64,000 bases of DNA, from NCBI RefSeq assembly GCF_004011865.1, contig NZ_RKLP01000015.1, forward strand, positions 78,139-142,138. The letters run 5' to 3'. The translations under genes and the position numbers were made by a program. Below are positions 54,706 through 63,856 of the stretch, piece after piece. The DNA comes from Prescottella agglutinans. GTDB taxonomy: Bacteria > Actinomycetota > Actinomycetes > Mycobacteriales > Mycobacteriaceae. A model generated the notes under the pieces. The model did no database searches, was not told where the DNA came from, and saw nothing but the letters and a program-made list of their open reading frames with translations. Within the stretch, counting starts at the first letter, position 1. The number at the start of each line of letters is the position of its first letter.

Positions 54706-55804
54706 GACGACTACCGACGACATCGAGATGCCGGCCATCACGGGCCGGGTGTTGGACGAGTCGGACGCGGAGACCATCGTCGATCCGTCCGATGCGGCCG
54801 AGCGCCGAAACCTGTACCGCGTGGGCACGATCCTGACCGTGGTGGGGGTGATCGCGGCCGGCTTCGGCCTCGCGCCCGTGCTGGTCATGGGGGCGCGGGT
54901 GGTGATCTTCCTGATCGGCCTCGTCGCGCTGTACATGGGCGTGCGGCGGTTGGGGCTGGCGCGGTTCGGGTCGGACTTCGACCTCACGTTCATCCTGTCC
55001 TGCGCGTGGCTGACGGTGCTGATCGCGGCGGCGCTGCTGGCCCCGCTCCTCCCCTTGGCCGAGCACGAGGACACCACGAAGACCCTCAGTGCCAAGAGCT
55101 ACGCCGAGCCGAGCTTGTTCTCATCGCATCCTCTGGGCACCAACAACTTCGGTCTCGACATGCTCGCGCGATCCATCTACGGCGCCCGGTCGTCCCTGAT
55201 CGTCGCGGTGGCGGCGGTCCTGATCGGGATGATCGTCGGCGGCGCGATCGGCATCCTCGCCGGGTACTTCGGCGGCAAGGTGGACCGGATCATCGGCGTC
55301 CTGACGAACTCGCTGCTCGCCGTGCCCGCGCTGATCCTGCTGATCGCGCTCGCCTCGGTGCTCGAGCCGAACCTGCGCAACATCTCGCTCGCGCTGGCCA
55401 TCCTGGCGATACCCAGCATGGTCCGCATCGCCCGCGCGAACACACTCGTGTTCTCGCAACGCGAGTTCGTGCTGGCGGCAAGGGCGATGGGTGCCACCAA
55501 GTGGCGGGTGATGCTCCGGGAGATCGCGCCGAACGTCGCGCTTCCGGTGGCGTCGCTGGGCATGGTGATGATCTCGGTGATGATCGTCGCGGAGGCGTCG
55601 CTGAGCTTCCTCGGATTGGGCATCCAGCCGCCGTCCCCGACGTGGGGCAACATGATCTCGGAAGGGCAGGGCAACGTCTTCGAGCAGCATCCGTACATCG
55701 TGCTCGTCCCCGGCCTGTTCCTGTTCCTGACGGTGTTCTCGTTCAACATGGTCGGCGAGAAGGCCCAGAAGAAGACCGGCGGAGCCCGGGAGGTGAAACT
55801 GTGA
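54698..55804 (+). CDS. ABC importer permease, OppC/DppC type, with N-terminal extension
   Basis: The 368-aa protein is about 70 residues longer than a typical OppC. The extra part is an acidic stretch of about 40 residues and then two hydrophobic segments (GTILTVVGVIAAGFGLAPVL and VVIFLIGLVALYMGVRRLGL) before the usual first span. The OppC features follow: LFSSHPLGTNNFGLDMLARS, the EAA-type loop AARAMGATKWRVMLREIAPN, and EASLSFLGLGIQPP. The extension may add two membrane spans. aaggag precedes the ATG, which overlaps the upstream stop region. Confidence 0.91.
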   Translation: MSETTTDDIEMPAITGRVLDESDAETIVDPSDAAERRNLYRVGTILTVVGVIAAGFGLAPVLVMGARVVIFLIGLVALYMGVRRLGLARFGSDFDLTFILSCAWLTVLIAAALLAPLLPLAEHEDTTKTLSAKSYAEPSLFSSHPLGTNNFGLDMLARSIYGARSSLIVAVAAVLIGMIVGGAIGILAGYFGGKVDRIIGVLTNSLLAVPALILLIALASVLEPNLRNISLALAILAIPSMVRIARANTLVFSQREFVLAARAMGATKWRVMLREIAPNVALPVASLGMVMISVMIVAEASLSFLGLGIQPPSPTWGNMISEGQGNVFEQHPYIVLVPGLFLFLTVFSFNMVGEKAQKKTGGAREVKL

Positions 55805-56874
55805 GCAGCAACGAACCACTCTTGACGGTGGACGGGGTGTCCACCAGGTTCCGCACCAAGCGTGGACAACTCCGGGCGGTCGAGCAGGTCACGCTGTCGC
55901 TCGACGCGGGCGAGACGCTCGGCCTGGTCGGTGAATCCGGCTCCGGCAAATCTGTTCTGGGACAGACCATCATGGGGCTCGTGTCCAACGACGGCAATAC
56001 CACCGTCACCGGCCGGGTGAGCTTCATGGGTCGGGACATGCAGGCGCTGACCCGCAAGGAACAGCAGCAGATGTGGGGCAAGGACATCGCGATGGTGTTC
56101 CAGGACCCGATGTCGGCGCTCAACCCGTTCAAACGGATCGGTACCCACATCACCGAGTCCCTGCGGGCCCACCTCGGCCTGGACAAGGCCCAGGCACGCG
56201 AACGCGCGATCGAACTGCTGCGGAAGGTCCGGATCCCCGAGCCGACGCGGCGGATCGATCAGTACCCGCACGAACTCTCGGGTGGTATGCGCCAGCGCGT
56301 AGTGATCGCGATGGCGCTGGCGTGCGACCCGAAACTGACCATCGCCGACGAACCGACGACGGCCCTGGACGTCACCGTCCAGAAGCAGATCCTCGAGCTC
56401 CTCGACTCCCTCCGGACCGAGATGGGCATGGCCGGAATCCTCGTCAGCCACGATTTGGGAGTCGTTGCCGGACAGACGGATCGAGTGGCCGTCATGTACG
56501 CGGGACGGATCGTCGAGACCGCCCCGACCCGACAACTGTTCGCCAATCCGCGGCACCCGTACACCGAGGCGCTCCTGGCGGCCGTTCCGAGGCTGGAGCA
56601 GGAACCGCACACCCGCCTCGAGTCCATCGAGGGGGGCCTGCCGGACATGACGAAGCCGCCGAAGGGGTGTTCGTTCGCGTCCCGGTGCAAGTACGCGCAG
56701 CAGGAGTGCCGGGAGATCACGCCGACCCTCACGCCCGCCCCGGACACGGCCGGCGCCCGCCATCCCCACGAGGTGGCGTGCCATTTCCCGTTGGACGGTG
56801 CCGGCGTCGCCGACCTCGGAGTGCCGCGGACCGCGGGCGCCAACGATCGCGAGCTTGAAGTGGAGAGCATCTGA
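55801..56874 (+). CDS. ABC importer ATPase, OppD/DppD type
   Basis: The 357-aa ATPase has GESGSGKS, the signature LSGGMRQRVVIAMAL, Walker B LTIADEPTTALDVTV, HPYTEALLAAVPRLE and a Cys-containing C-terminal region (CSFASRCKYAQQEC and later VACHF), as in OppD. The GTG overlaps the permease stop (GTGA), and its stop shares a base with the next ATG. Confidence 0.93.
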   Translation: MSSNEPLLTVDGVSTRFRTKRGQLRAVEQVTLSLDAGETLGLVGESGSGKSVLGQTIMGLVSNDGNTTVTGRVSFMGRDMQALTRKEQQQMWGKDIAMVFQDPMSALNPFKRIGTHITESLRAHLGLDKAQARERAIELLRKVRIPEPTRRIDQYPHELSGGMRQRVVIAMALACDPKLTIADEPTTALDVTVQKQILELLDSLRTEMGMAGILVSHDLGVVAGQTDRVAVMYAGRIVETAPTRQLFANPRHPYTEALLAAVPRLEQEPHTRLESIEGGLPDMTKPPKGCSFASRCKYAQQECREITPTLTPAPDTAGARHPHEVACHFPLDGAGVADLGVPRTAGANDRELEVESI

Positions 56875-57863
56875 TGGCCGGAAGTGGAGTTGCGCACCTG
56901 CGCAGGGACGACAAGCCCGTGCTCGCCGTCGAGAACCTGGTCGTGGAGTTTCCTGCCGGTCGGGGGCAGACGGTGCACGCGGTCTCGAACATCAGTTTCG
57001 ACCTGCTTCCCGGCGAGACGCTCGGTATCGTCGGCGAATCCGGCTGCGGCAAGTCCACCGCCGGCCGCGCCGTCCTGCAGTTGCCCGCGCCGAAGTCCGG
57101 CAGCGTGGAGATCGACGGCATCGAGTTGACGACGCTGAGCCCGTCCGCGCTGCGCAAGACTCGGGCGCAGATGCAGATGATCATGCAGGATCCGATCTCG
57201 TCGCTGAACCCCCGGCGCAAGGTGAAGCACCTGGTGACGGAGGGGCCCCGAATGTGGGGTCAGCGCAACAAGGAACGCCTCGACAGTCTGGGGCGAGAGC
57301 TGCTCCAGGCGGTCGGGCTGGACCCGGACATGGTCTGGGACCGGCTGCCCGGTGAGCTGTCGGGTGGTCAGTGCCAGCGCGTGTGCATCGCCCGCGCCAT
57401 GATGCTCAAGCCGAAGGTGCTCATCTGCGACGAACCGGTGTCCAGCCTGGACGTGTCGGTCCAAGCGCAGATCCTGAACCTGCTCGAGCAGACGAAGACC
57501 GAGTTCGAGCTCACAATGATCTTCATCGCCCACAACATGGCCGTGGTCAAGAACATCAGCGACCGGGTGATGGTGATGTATCTGGGCAAGGTCTGCGAGA
57601 TCGCCCCGAGCCACGACATGGAGCGGCAGGCGCGGCACCCGTACTCGCGGCTGCTGCTGGCGTCGATTCCCGACCCCGACGTCCACCGGGGGGAGGTCGA
57701 CGAGACTCCGCAGATCGAGGGGGATCTGCCCTCACCACTCGATCCACCGTCCGGGTGCCGGTTCCGTACCCGCTGCCCGCTGGCGACCGACCGCTGCGCG
57801 GCGGAGGAACCGCTGCTGCGGGAGGTCGACCCCGGCCACTACGTGGCCTGCCACAACGTCTGA
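56874..57863 (+). CDS. ABC importer ATPase, OppF/DppF type
   Basis: The 329-aa ATPase has GESGCGKST, QDPISSLNPRRKV, the signature LSGGQCQRVCIARAM, Walker B VLICDEPVSSLDVSV and a switch His in IAHNMAVVK. It also has the C-terminal HPYSRLLLASIPDPD with CRFRTRCPLATDRC. It is full length, unlike the 34026-34832 homologue. It ends the transporter operon and is followed by a long hairpin-forming repeat. Confidence 0.93.
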   Translation: MAGSGVAHLRRDDKPVLAVENLVVEFPAGRGQTVHAVSNISFDLLPGETLGIVGESGCGKSTAGRAVLQLPAPKSGSVEIDGIELTTLSPSALRKTRAQMQMIMQDPISSLNPRRKVKHLVTEGPRMWGQRNKERLDSLGRELLQAVGLDPDMVWDRLPGELSGGQCQRVCIARAMMLKPKVLICDEPVSSLDVSVQAQILNLLEQTKTEFELTMIFIAHNMAVVKNISDRVMVMYLGKVCEIAPSHDMERQARHPYSRLLLASIPDPDVHRGEVDETPQIEGDLPSPLDPPSGCRFRTRCPLATDRCAAEEPLLREVDPGHYVACHNV

Positions 57864-57873
57864 CACACACCCC

Positions 57874-57934
57874 CGCGTTTTGCACTTGTCGCGGGAAGAC
57901 CCGCGTCCGGGTAGCGACAAGTGCGCAAAACGCG
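57874..57934. repeat. Long imperfect palindrome with 19-21 base arms
   Basis: The left arm 57874-57892 (cgcgttttgcacttgtcgc) pairs with 57914-57934, which carries two extra bases, across a 21-base loop. It has no T tract. It lies between two co-directional genes and could be a terminator, an mRNA processing/stability element or a dispersed palindromic repeat. Confidence 0.7.
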
Positions 57935-57960
57935 AACGGGTGGGAGGGATTGGGAAGTCG

Positions 57961-59379
57961 ATGGAGAGTTTGTTCGACGATCAGGACATGACCGGGCTGG
58001 CCGCTTCGATCCGGCGCGGCGACGTGTCGGCGCGCGAGGTGGTCGAGTTCGCGCTGCGCCGTCTCGCGGAACGTAACGCCACCGTCAACGCGGTGGTCGC
58101 CGACCGCGCCGAGGAGGCGCTCGCCGAGGCGGACACGGTGCCGGTCGACGCTCCGCTGCGCGGAATTCCGTTCCTGATCAAGGATCTTCACGCCGACGTC
58201 GCCGGCATGCCCACCACCAACGGGTCTCGCCTGTTCGACGGCCGGGTGGCGGAGCAGGACACCGAACTGGTGGCCCGGTACCGGCGGGCCGGCCTGGTGG
58301 TCCTCGGCAAGACCAACACGCCCGAGTTCGGCCAGAACGCGAGCACCGAGCCCGTCCTGTTCGGCCCCACGCGCAACCCGCGCCGACTCACCCACGGGGT
58401 GGGCGGTTCGTCGGGCGGCTCGGCGGCGGCGGTCGCGGTGGGCATCGTGCCCGCCGCGCACGCCAGCGACGGCGGCGGCTCGATCCGAATCCCGGCGTCC
58501 GCCAACGGGCTCGTGGGCCTCAAGCCGTCGCGCGGACGGATGCCGTCGAATTCGCCGCTCGCGGGGCCGCTGTCGATCGAGCACGCGGTGACCCGCACTG
58601 TCAGGGACACCGCACTGCTACTCGACATCACCTCGGGTCCCGCCGTGGGTGCGCCGTTCGGCATCGCGCCGCCGCTGCGTCCGTTCGTCGACGAGTTGGG
58701 GGCCGACCCCGGGAAGCTCCGCATCGGCATCACCACGACGATGCCGAGCGGCGAGCCGGTCCACCCGGACTGTGCGGCGGTCGCGTCGGACGTCGGCGTC
58801 ATGCTCGAGAAGCTGGGCCATCACGTCGAGACGGCCGCGCCCACGTTCCACCCGGAGGCGCTCGCGGCGGCGATGCAGTACCTGATGTCCGCACCGATGG
58901 CGGTGGAGATCGACCAGCGTCTGGCGGAACTGGGCCGGGAACTGCGCGACGACGATCTCGAGACGATGGCCCGCGTGCAGTACGAGCGCTGCAAGTCGCA
59001 GTCCGTCACCGAGCTGGCCTTCGCGTACACGCAACTCGAGCGGACCGCGCGGGACATCGGCCGGTTCTTCACCGAGTACGACCTGCTCCTCACGCCGACG
59101 CTGGGGGCGCCCACGCCGCAGCTGGGTCTGCTCGACGCGATGAACCTCGAGGCGATGTGGAAGCATGCCGGCACCTACGGCGCGCTGACGTCGCCGTTCA
59201 ACAGCGGCGGGCAGCCCGCGATTTCGCTTCCACTGGGCAAGGATTCGACCGGTCTGCCGCTGGGTGCGCAGCTCGTCGCGGGCCACGGCCGGGAAGGCCT
59301 GCTGATCCGGGTCGCATCGCAGCTGGAGGCGGCGTATCCGTGGAGCACCGCCCCGGTGTGGCCGGCCGTCGCCGGCTGA
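57961..59379 (+). CDS. Amidase (amidase signature family)
   Basis: The 472-aa enzyme has the Ser-cisSer-Lys triad of amidase signature proteins: Lys74 in FLIKDLHADVAGMPTTNGS, cis-Ser in the GGSSGGSAAA region (Ser150/151) and nucleophile Ser174 in DGGGSIRIPAS. It would hydrolyse amides to acid and ammonia or amine. ATG 57961 is preceded by gggaggg; earlier in-frame codons run through the palindrome and are rejected. It follows an Opp-type importer and two amidohydrolases, reinforcing the amide-utilisation theme. It converges with the MFS gene six bases away. Confidence 0.93.
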   Translation: MESLFDDQDMTGLAASIRRGDVSAREVVEFALRRLAERNATVNAVVADRAEEALAEADTVPVDAPLRGIPFLIKDLHADVAGMPTTNGSRLFDGRVAEQDTELVARYRRAGLVVLGKTNTPEFGQNASTEPVLFGPTRNPRRLTHGVGGSSGGSAAAVAVGIVPAAHASDGGGSIRIPASANGLVGLKPSRGRMPSNSPLAGPLSIEHAVTRTVRDTALLLDITSGPAVGAPFGIAPPLRPFVDELGADPGKLRIGITTTMPSGEPVHPDCAAVASDVGVMLEKLGHHVETAAPTFHPEALAAAMQYLMSAPMAVEIDQRLAELGRELRDDDLETMARVQYERCKSQSVTELAFAYTQLERTARDIGRFFTEYDLLLTPTLGAPTPQLGLLDAMNLEAMWKHAGTYGALTSPFNSGGQPAISLPLGKDSTGLPLGAQLVAGHGREGLLIRVASQLEAAYPWSTAPVWPAVAG

Positions 59380-59385
59380 CCCGCG

Positions 59386-60849
59386 TCAGTGCGCCGGGGG
59401 CTGGACGGCGGGCGCGGTGACGTCGCAGTGCGGTTGGCACGCGACGTTCTCGCCCGCCGCCTCCTCCGCGGGGGCCTCGGCCGCGGTGCGCCGGGGAATC
59501 ATGACCGCGGAGATCAGCGCCCCGATCAGCAGCAGACCCGCGCAGATGAGCATCGCGATCCGGAATCCGGAGTCGAATGCCGTGGGATCGGAGAGGGCGT
59601 CCGCGCCGATACCGGCGAGGGCGGGCAGCGCGGCGACCGCGAGCAGTTGACTCGTCCGCGCCACCGCGTTGTTCACGCCGGACGCGATGCCGGCCTGGTC
59701 CGAGGACACCGATCCGAGCACGGCGGTGGTCAGTGGTGCGACGAGCGCGGACAGCCCGAGACCGAACACCAGGACGGCGGGCAGCACCTGCATCGGATAC
59801 GACGCGCCGGGGCCGATCCGCAGCATCAGCAGCAGTCCGCATGCGGCCAGCAGCGGTCCGACGGTCATCGGAATCCGCGGCCCGTGGACCTGGGCCCACC
59901 GTCCCGCCCGCGACGACAGCAGCAGCATGAGGATCGTGATCGGCAGCGACGCGAGCCCGGCCGCCAGCGGCGAATACCCCGACACGATCTGCAGTTGCAG
60001 CAGCAGTAGGAAGAACACGCCCCCGAGGGCCGCGTACACCGCGAGCGTCACCAGGTTGGCGGCTACGAACACCCGTGACGCGAACAGGGAACTGGGCACC
60101 AGCGCGTACCGCGAGCGCCGCTCGACGACGACGAAGGCCGCCATCAGCACGACGCCGGCGACCGCCACCCACACGGTCTTCTCGATCAGTCCGTAGGTCA
60201 GCGCCGCCAGCGCGCCGGCCGCGAGCACCGCCCCGGGGAGGTCGAGTCGCTCCGGTGGATGCGGGTCCCGGGTCTCGGGGACGTGCCGGGCCGAGACCCA
60301 TACGACCGCGGCGGCGAGAGGCAGATTGATCAGGAACACCGAACGCCAGCCCGCCACCTCGACCAGCCATCCGCCGAGCAGTGGGCCGACGGCCGCGGCC
60401 ACCCCGCCGAGCCCGGACCACAGGCCGATCGCCGCCCCCTGGTCGTCGTCGTCGAACGACGCGGAGATGATCGCGAGGCTCCCGGGTGTCAGCAGCGCGG
60501 CCCCGACACCCTGCAGCAGGCGGGCCGCCACGAGGGTGACCACGTCGGGGGCGAGCGCGCACAGGCCGGACGCGATCGCGAACCATACTGTTCCCCAGAC
60601 GAATACGCGTCGTCGGCCCAGGCGGTCGCCTAGGGCGCCGCCGAGCAGGATCAGCGACGCGAGGGTGAGCGTGTAGCCGCTGAGCACCCACTGCACGCCC
60701 GCGACCTCGGCGCCGAGATCCTCGGCGATGCGGGGCAGGGCGACGTTGACGACGGTGCCGTCGAGCATGGCGAGGGACGAGCCGAGCACGGTCGCGGCCA
60801 CGACCCAGCGGCCCCGGGAGGATTTCAGGTGGAGCTCCGGCGCGCTCAT
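59386..60849 (-). CDS. MFS transporter, DHA2 (14-span) type
   Basis: The 487-aa transporter has about 14 spans, TVVNVALPRIAEDLGAEVAG (motif near span 1), VQWVLSGYTLTLASLILLGG and GALGDRLGRRRVFVWG (motif A). It is of the EmrB/QacA type and probably exports toxic organic compounds. Its ATG overlaps the stop of the acyl-CoA dehydrogenase (ATGA), so the two are co-expressed. It lacks a neighbouring regulator. Confidence 0.92.
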   Translation of the reverse strand: MSAPELHLKSSRGRWVVAATVLGSSLAMLDGTVVNVALPRIAEDLGAEVAGVQWVLSGYTLTLASLILLGGALGDRLGRRRVFVWGTVWFAIASGLCALAPDVVTLVAARLLQGVGAALLTPGSLAIISASFDDDDQGAAIGLWSGLGGVAAAVGPLLGGWLVEVAGWRSVFLINLPLAAAVVWVSARHVPETRDPHPPERLDLPGAVLAAGALAALTYGLIEKTVWVAVAGVVLMAAFVVVERRSRYALVPSSLFASRVFVAANLVTLAVYAALGGVFFLLLLQLQIVSGYSPLAAGLASLPITILMLLLSSRAGRWAQVHGPRIPMTVGPLLAACGLLLMLRIGPGASYPMQVLPAVLVFGLGLSALVAPLTTAVLGSVSSDQAGIASGVNNAVARTSQLLAVAALPALAGIGADALSDPTAFDSGFRIAMLICAGLLLIGALISAVMIPRRTAAEAPAEEAAGENVACQPHCDVTAPAVQPPAH

Positions 60850-62099
60850 GTCGTCGTGATGGTGGCGAGGGGGTCGTACTCGGGGGCGCGGAGGAGTTGG
60901 TGGAGTTGGCGGCGGCGGACGCCGAGGTTCCCGCCGTCGAAGATGGGCAGGGCGAGGGCATCCTGCAGGAGGCGGCCGAGGGGGTTGTCGGTGTCGTAGC
61001 TTTCGATGCCCACCACTCGCATCAGGTCGGTGACGACGGTGACCGCAGTTTCCGAGCCGAAGATCTTCGCTTCCACGGCCAGTTCCAGGGCCGCGGGTTC
61101 CAGGGTGTCGAGGGCGTGGCAGGCACGGTAGCCGAGCCAGCGCGCGGCTTCGATCGCCGTCTTGGCGTCGGCGAGTGCGTAGCCGACGGCTTGATAGTCG
61201 ACGATGGGGTGCGGGCCGGCGCGGTGTTCGCGTCGCGCGAAGTCGAGCGCGTAATCGAATGCGTGGCGCATGAGACCGACGCCGAAGATTCCCACGAGCG
61301 CGGCGCTGGCGGCGAAGCTGCCTTCGACGAGTGCCTTGCCGATGCCGACGGCGCCGACGACGTTGCCGGCGGGTACCCGGACGTTGTCGAAGGCGAAGGT
61401 GGGGGCGAGGTGCGCCCGATGGCCGATCATGTCGATTGCCCCGTGGTCGACGAACCCGTCGGCACCACCGGGAACCAGCAGCACCGACAGGGCCTGGTCC
61501 GCCGGGGTGGCGGGGTCCTCGGCGGTCCGGCAGACGACGGTGAGGACGTCGGCGCCGGTGCCGTCCCATCCGGTGGCACTCGAGACCCAGCGCTTCTCTC
61601 CGTTGATCACCCATTCGTCACCGTCGAGACGGGCCGTGGTGCGCACCCCTTCCGCTGGTGCGGGGGCATCGAAGTTGGCGCTTCCACCCGGTTCGCTGTG
61701 ACACAGGGCTGCGAGCGGGGCGCCTTCGCCGGAAAGGAAGAGCGGCACGGTCTTTCGGGTGTGCTCGGGATTGCCGGCGAGGGCGATCGGCAGCAGTCCG
61801 AGGAGGGAGCCGAGCGCGGTGAGCGCGACGCTGGCGTCGCCGGCGTACAGCTCTTCGGCGATGATCGCCGCGTCGACCAGCCCGTTGCCCTCGCCACCCA
61901 CGGCGGCCGGAATGAGCTTGCGGAAGAGCCCTTCCGCGACCAGTTGCTCATAGGCCGGGCGCGTGGCTCGGAACCGTTCCTCGGGCGTCGGCCGGTGGCG
62001 GGTCTGTTCGGCCACATCGTCCAGGATCCTGCGTGCTTGTTCCCGAGTGGCGGCTTGCAGAGCGCTCTGGGCCTCGGTGAAAGTGAAGTCGATTGCCAC
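60846..62099 (-). CDS. Acyl-CoA dehydrogenase-family flavoprotein
   Basis: The 417-aa protein has the acyl-CoA dehydrogenase layout: an N-terminal helical domain, CHSEPGGSANFDAPAP and WVINGEKRWVSSATG in the beta domain, and a C-terminal helical domain. Near the end, PIFDGGNLGVRRRQLHQLL places Asp where MCAD-type enzymes have the catalytic Glu of an EGT motif, so the base may be Asp or lie elsewhere. Some members of this superfamily are flavin monooxygenases instead of dehydrogenases. GTG 62099 follows aagggag. It is the first gene of an operon with the MFS exporter. Confidence 0.87.
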   Translation of the reverse strand: MAIDFTFTEAQSALQAATREQARRILDDVAEQTRHRPTPEERFRATRPAYEQLVAEGLFRKLIPAAVGGEGNGLVDAAIIAEELYAGDASVALTALGSLLGLLPIALAGNPEHTRKTVPLFLSGEGAPLAALCHSEPGGSANFDAPAPAEGVRTTARLDGDEWVINGEKRWVSSATGWDGTGADVLTVVCRTAEDPATPADQALSVLLVPGGADGFVDHGAIDMIGHRAHLAPTFAFDNVRVPAGNVVGAVGIGKALVEGSFAASAALVGIFGVGLMRHAFDYALDFARREHRAGPHPIVDYQAVGYALADAKTAIEAARWLGYRACHALDTLEPAALELAVEAKIFGSETAVTVVTDLMRVVGIESYDTDNPLGRLLQDALALPIFDGGNLGVRRRQLHQLLRAPEYDPLATITTT

Positions 62100-62327
62100 G
62101 GGGACTCCCTTCTCCGCCCCTGCTCGCCCGAGGGCCGTCGGTGACTCGATGCCAGGATATCCCCGCTCGTGGGAGGGGCCGTCCGGGTTGCGGCATCGGT
62201 ATCGAGACGGGCCGACGCGAGCGAATCGTGAGGGGATTGTGAGAGTGCGCCTGGATCGCCGCATTCGGGGCTTGTGCCGGGATACCGTGCCCCGATCGAC
62301 CAGACGGACGAACGATGGGGGAACGGC
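62100..62327. other. Divergent gap, acyl-CoA dehydrogenase and lipoprotein
   Basis: The 228-bp region between divergent genes holds no supported gene. A short run with gtgagggg-like sequence near 62230 has no clear function; I found no convincing promoter or dyad. Confidence 0.3.
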
Positions 62328-62834
62328 ATGATCTCGACGCGTGTGCAGGGCATCGGGCGGGCGGCGACGGCCGGAGCGATGTGCCTTGCGGTGCTTGTGC
62401 TCTCGGCGTGCTCCGACGGTGGGGAGTCGCCGGCCGACCCGCCGAGCCCGACCACCACGGTGACACAGCCCGAGCCGCCGATCGCGGCACCGACGCCCAC
62501 CGAACTCAACGCCAGCCTGCTGCGCGCGTTCGACGAGAGCGTCCCGGCCGCCGAGAAGGTCACGCTGGTCCAGGGCGCGGAGGCGGACCCGCAGTTGATC
62601 GACCAGGTGGTCGCGGCGGCGAAGGCGAACAAGGCGGCGGCCCAGGTGACCGACGTGACCGACCTCGGCGACGGCACGGTCGCCGCGACGGTCGTCATGA
62701 CGCTGGACGGCCAACCGGCCCCCGACCCCGTCATCATCAACTTCGTCGCCGAGGACGGTGTGTGGAAGCTGTCGCAGGAGAACGCGTGCGGCATCGTCGG
62801 TATGGCGGGGTTGTCGTCTCCGGCCTGTGCGTGA
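62328..62834 (+). CDS. Mtb12-like low-molecular-weight antigen lipoprotein
   Basis: The 168-aa protein has a lipoprotein signal with lipobox VLSAC near residue 27, a Pro/Thr-rich linker, and a domain resembling mycobacterial Mtb12/CFP-2. That domain is seen as ELNASLLRAFDESVPAAEKV, LVQGAEADPQLIDQVVAAA and an ending with GVWKLSQENACGIVGMAG. Mtb12 is exported and its function is unknown. ATG 62328 with ggggaa upstream. The family supports a mycolata host. Confidence 0.85.
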   Translation: MISTRVQGIGRAATAGAMCLAVLVLSACSDGGESPADPPSPTTTVTQPEPPIAAPTPTELNASLLRAFDESVPAAEKVTLVQGAEADPQLIDQVVAAAKANKAAAQVTDVTDLGDGTVAATVVMTLDGQPAPDPVIINFVAEDGVWKLSQENACGIVGMAGLSSPACA

Positions 62835-62909
62835 GCGCCGGGCCGGCGTTCGCCGTCGATGTTGCCGTGTTGCCGTGCCCTCGTCGGCGCCGGGGGTGAT
62901 GATGGGGCG

Positions 62910-63725
62910 ATGGCGAATACTCCGATCCTGCGGGTAGCGATCACCACGTTCACGGCCGGGATGCTGGTCGCCGTGGCGGGCTGTGCGGGCAGCACCGACG
63001 GCACGCCGGAGGTGCGCGAGGCGACGGCGTCGGCGTCGGCCCTTACGGCGTCGGTGTCGGCCGCTCCGGCGTCGACTCCGTCGAGCGCCGTGCCGACCTC
63101 CGAGGTCGAGGCCGGGTACACCGCGACGGCGGTGCGCATCGCCGGGGACACCGGTCGGGTCCGCTACGACGTCCTGGTGCCGCAGGTCGAGGGAGGCGAT
63201 CCGGCCGTCACGGGGGAGTTCAACGAGTCGATGCGGGCGGCGCTGCAGGACCAGATCGACGGCTGGCCCGAGGCCCGCTTCACCCTCGAATCCCGGAACG
63301 AGTCGGCGGTCGTGCACATCGGCTCCCGGGTGCTCAGCGGTCTGCTGGTGACGTCGTGGAACGCTGATCCGCCCGGCGCGCACCCGACACCGATCGTGGC
63401 CACGGTGGTGATCGATGCCGACGATGCCCAGCCGATCACCCTCGACGCGCTGTTCCCGGATCTGCAGGCCGGCCTGAACCGGCTCTCGGAGGAGTCGGCG
63501 CGTCTGCTGCCCGAGACCGCCGCCGGTCCGGAGTTCGAGCGGGAGGGCATCGAACCGAAGCGGGAGAACTTCGCGAACTGGGTCGCGACCCCGGCCGGGA
63601 TGGAGATCCACTTCTCCGACTACCAGGTGGGGCCGCACGCGATCGGCCTGATCGTGGTGACGGTCCCGTGGGACCGGCTCACCGACGTCATGGCGCCGGA
63701 ACTGGTGGGCGTGGTGTCGAGTTGA
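62910..63725 (+). CDS. Exported lipoprotein with RsiV/DUF3298-like domain
   Basis: The 271-aa protein has a lipoprotein signal (lipobox VAGC near residue 25), a Ser/Ala/Thr-rich linker to about residue 65, and a C-terminal domain of the RsiV/PdaC DUF3298 type. Features are FNESMRAALQDQI, a LDALFPDLQAGLNRL segment and VGPHAIGLIVVTVPWDRL. Such domains are found in lysozyme-responsive anti-sigma factors and in exported mycobacterial proteins; here there is no cytoplasmic anti-sigma part. ATG 62910 lies after gatgggg. Confidence 0.8.
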   Translation: MANTPILRVAITTFTAGMLVAVAGCAGSTDGTPEVREATASASALTASVSAAPASTPSSAVPTSEVEAGYTATAVRIAGDTGRVRYDVLVPQVEGGDPAVTGEFNESMRAALQDQIDGWPEARFTLESRNESAVVHIGSRVLSGLLVTSWNADPPGAHPTPIVATVVIDADDAQPITLDALFPDLQAGLNRLSEESARLLPETAAGPEFEREGIEPKRENFANWVATPAGMEIHFSDYQVGPHAIGLIVVTVPWDRLTDVMAPELVGVVSS

Positions 63726-63739
63726 TCCGGCAGATCGAA

Positions 63740-63749
63740 TGACCGGTCA
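63740..63749. promoter_or_regulatory. Palindrome upstream of kshA
   Basis: TGACCGGTCA is a perfect 10-bp palindrome about 110 bases before kshA, within the 131-bp gap 63726-63856. A second dyad, AGCGCC-N6-GGCGCT, is at 63812-63829. No KstR-like site was seen. Confidence 0.3.
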
Positions 63750-63856
63750 ATGGGAGGACGTCTGGAACCCGAATTGCCGCGACAGGACATTGGAAGGTCG
63801 AAGCGGGAGTGAGCGCCGACACAGGCGCTGCCCGCCGTCGAACGAAAGGACTGACC

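Noticed and set aside
52057..55095. About 1,000-codon open frame on the minus strand
   Set aside because: It lies opposite the Opp-type binding protein and permease genes, has no domain motifs and no plausible start context.
62100..63638. N-terminal extension of the acyl-CoA dehydrogenase frame
   Set aside because: Homology begins at GTG 62099, which has aagggag. The upstream frame is antisense to two lipoprotein genes.
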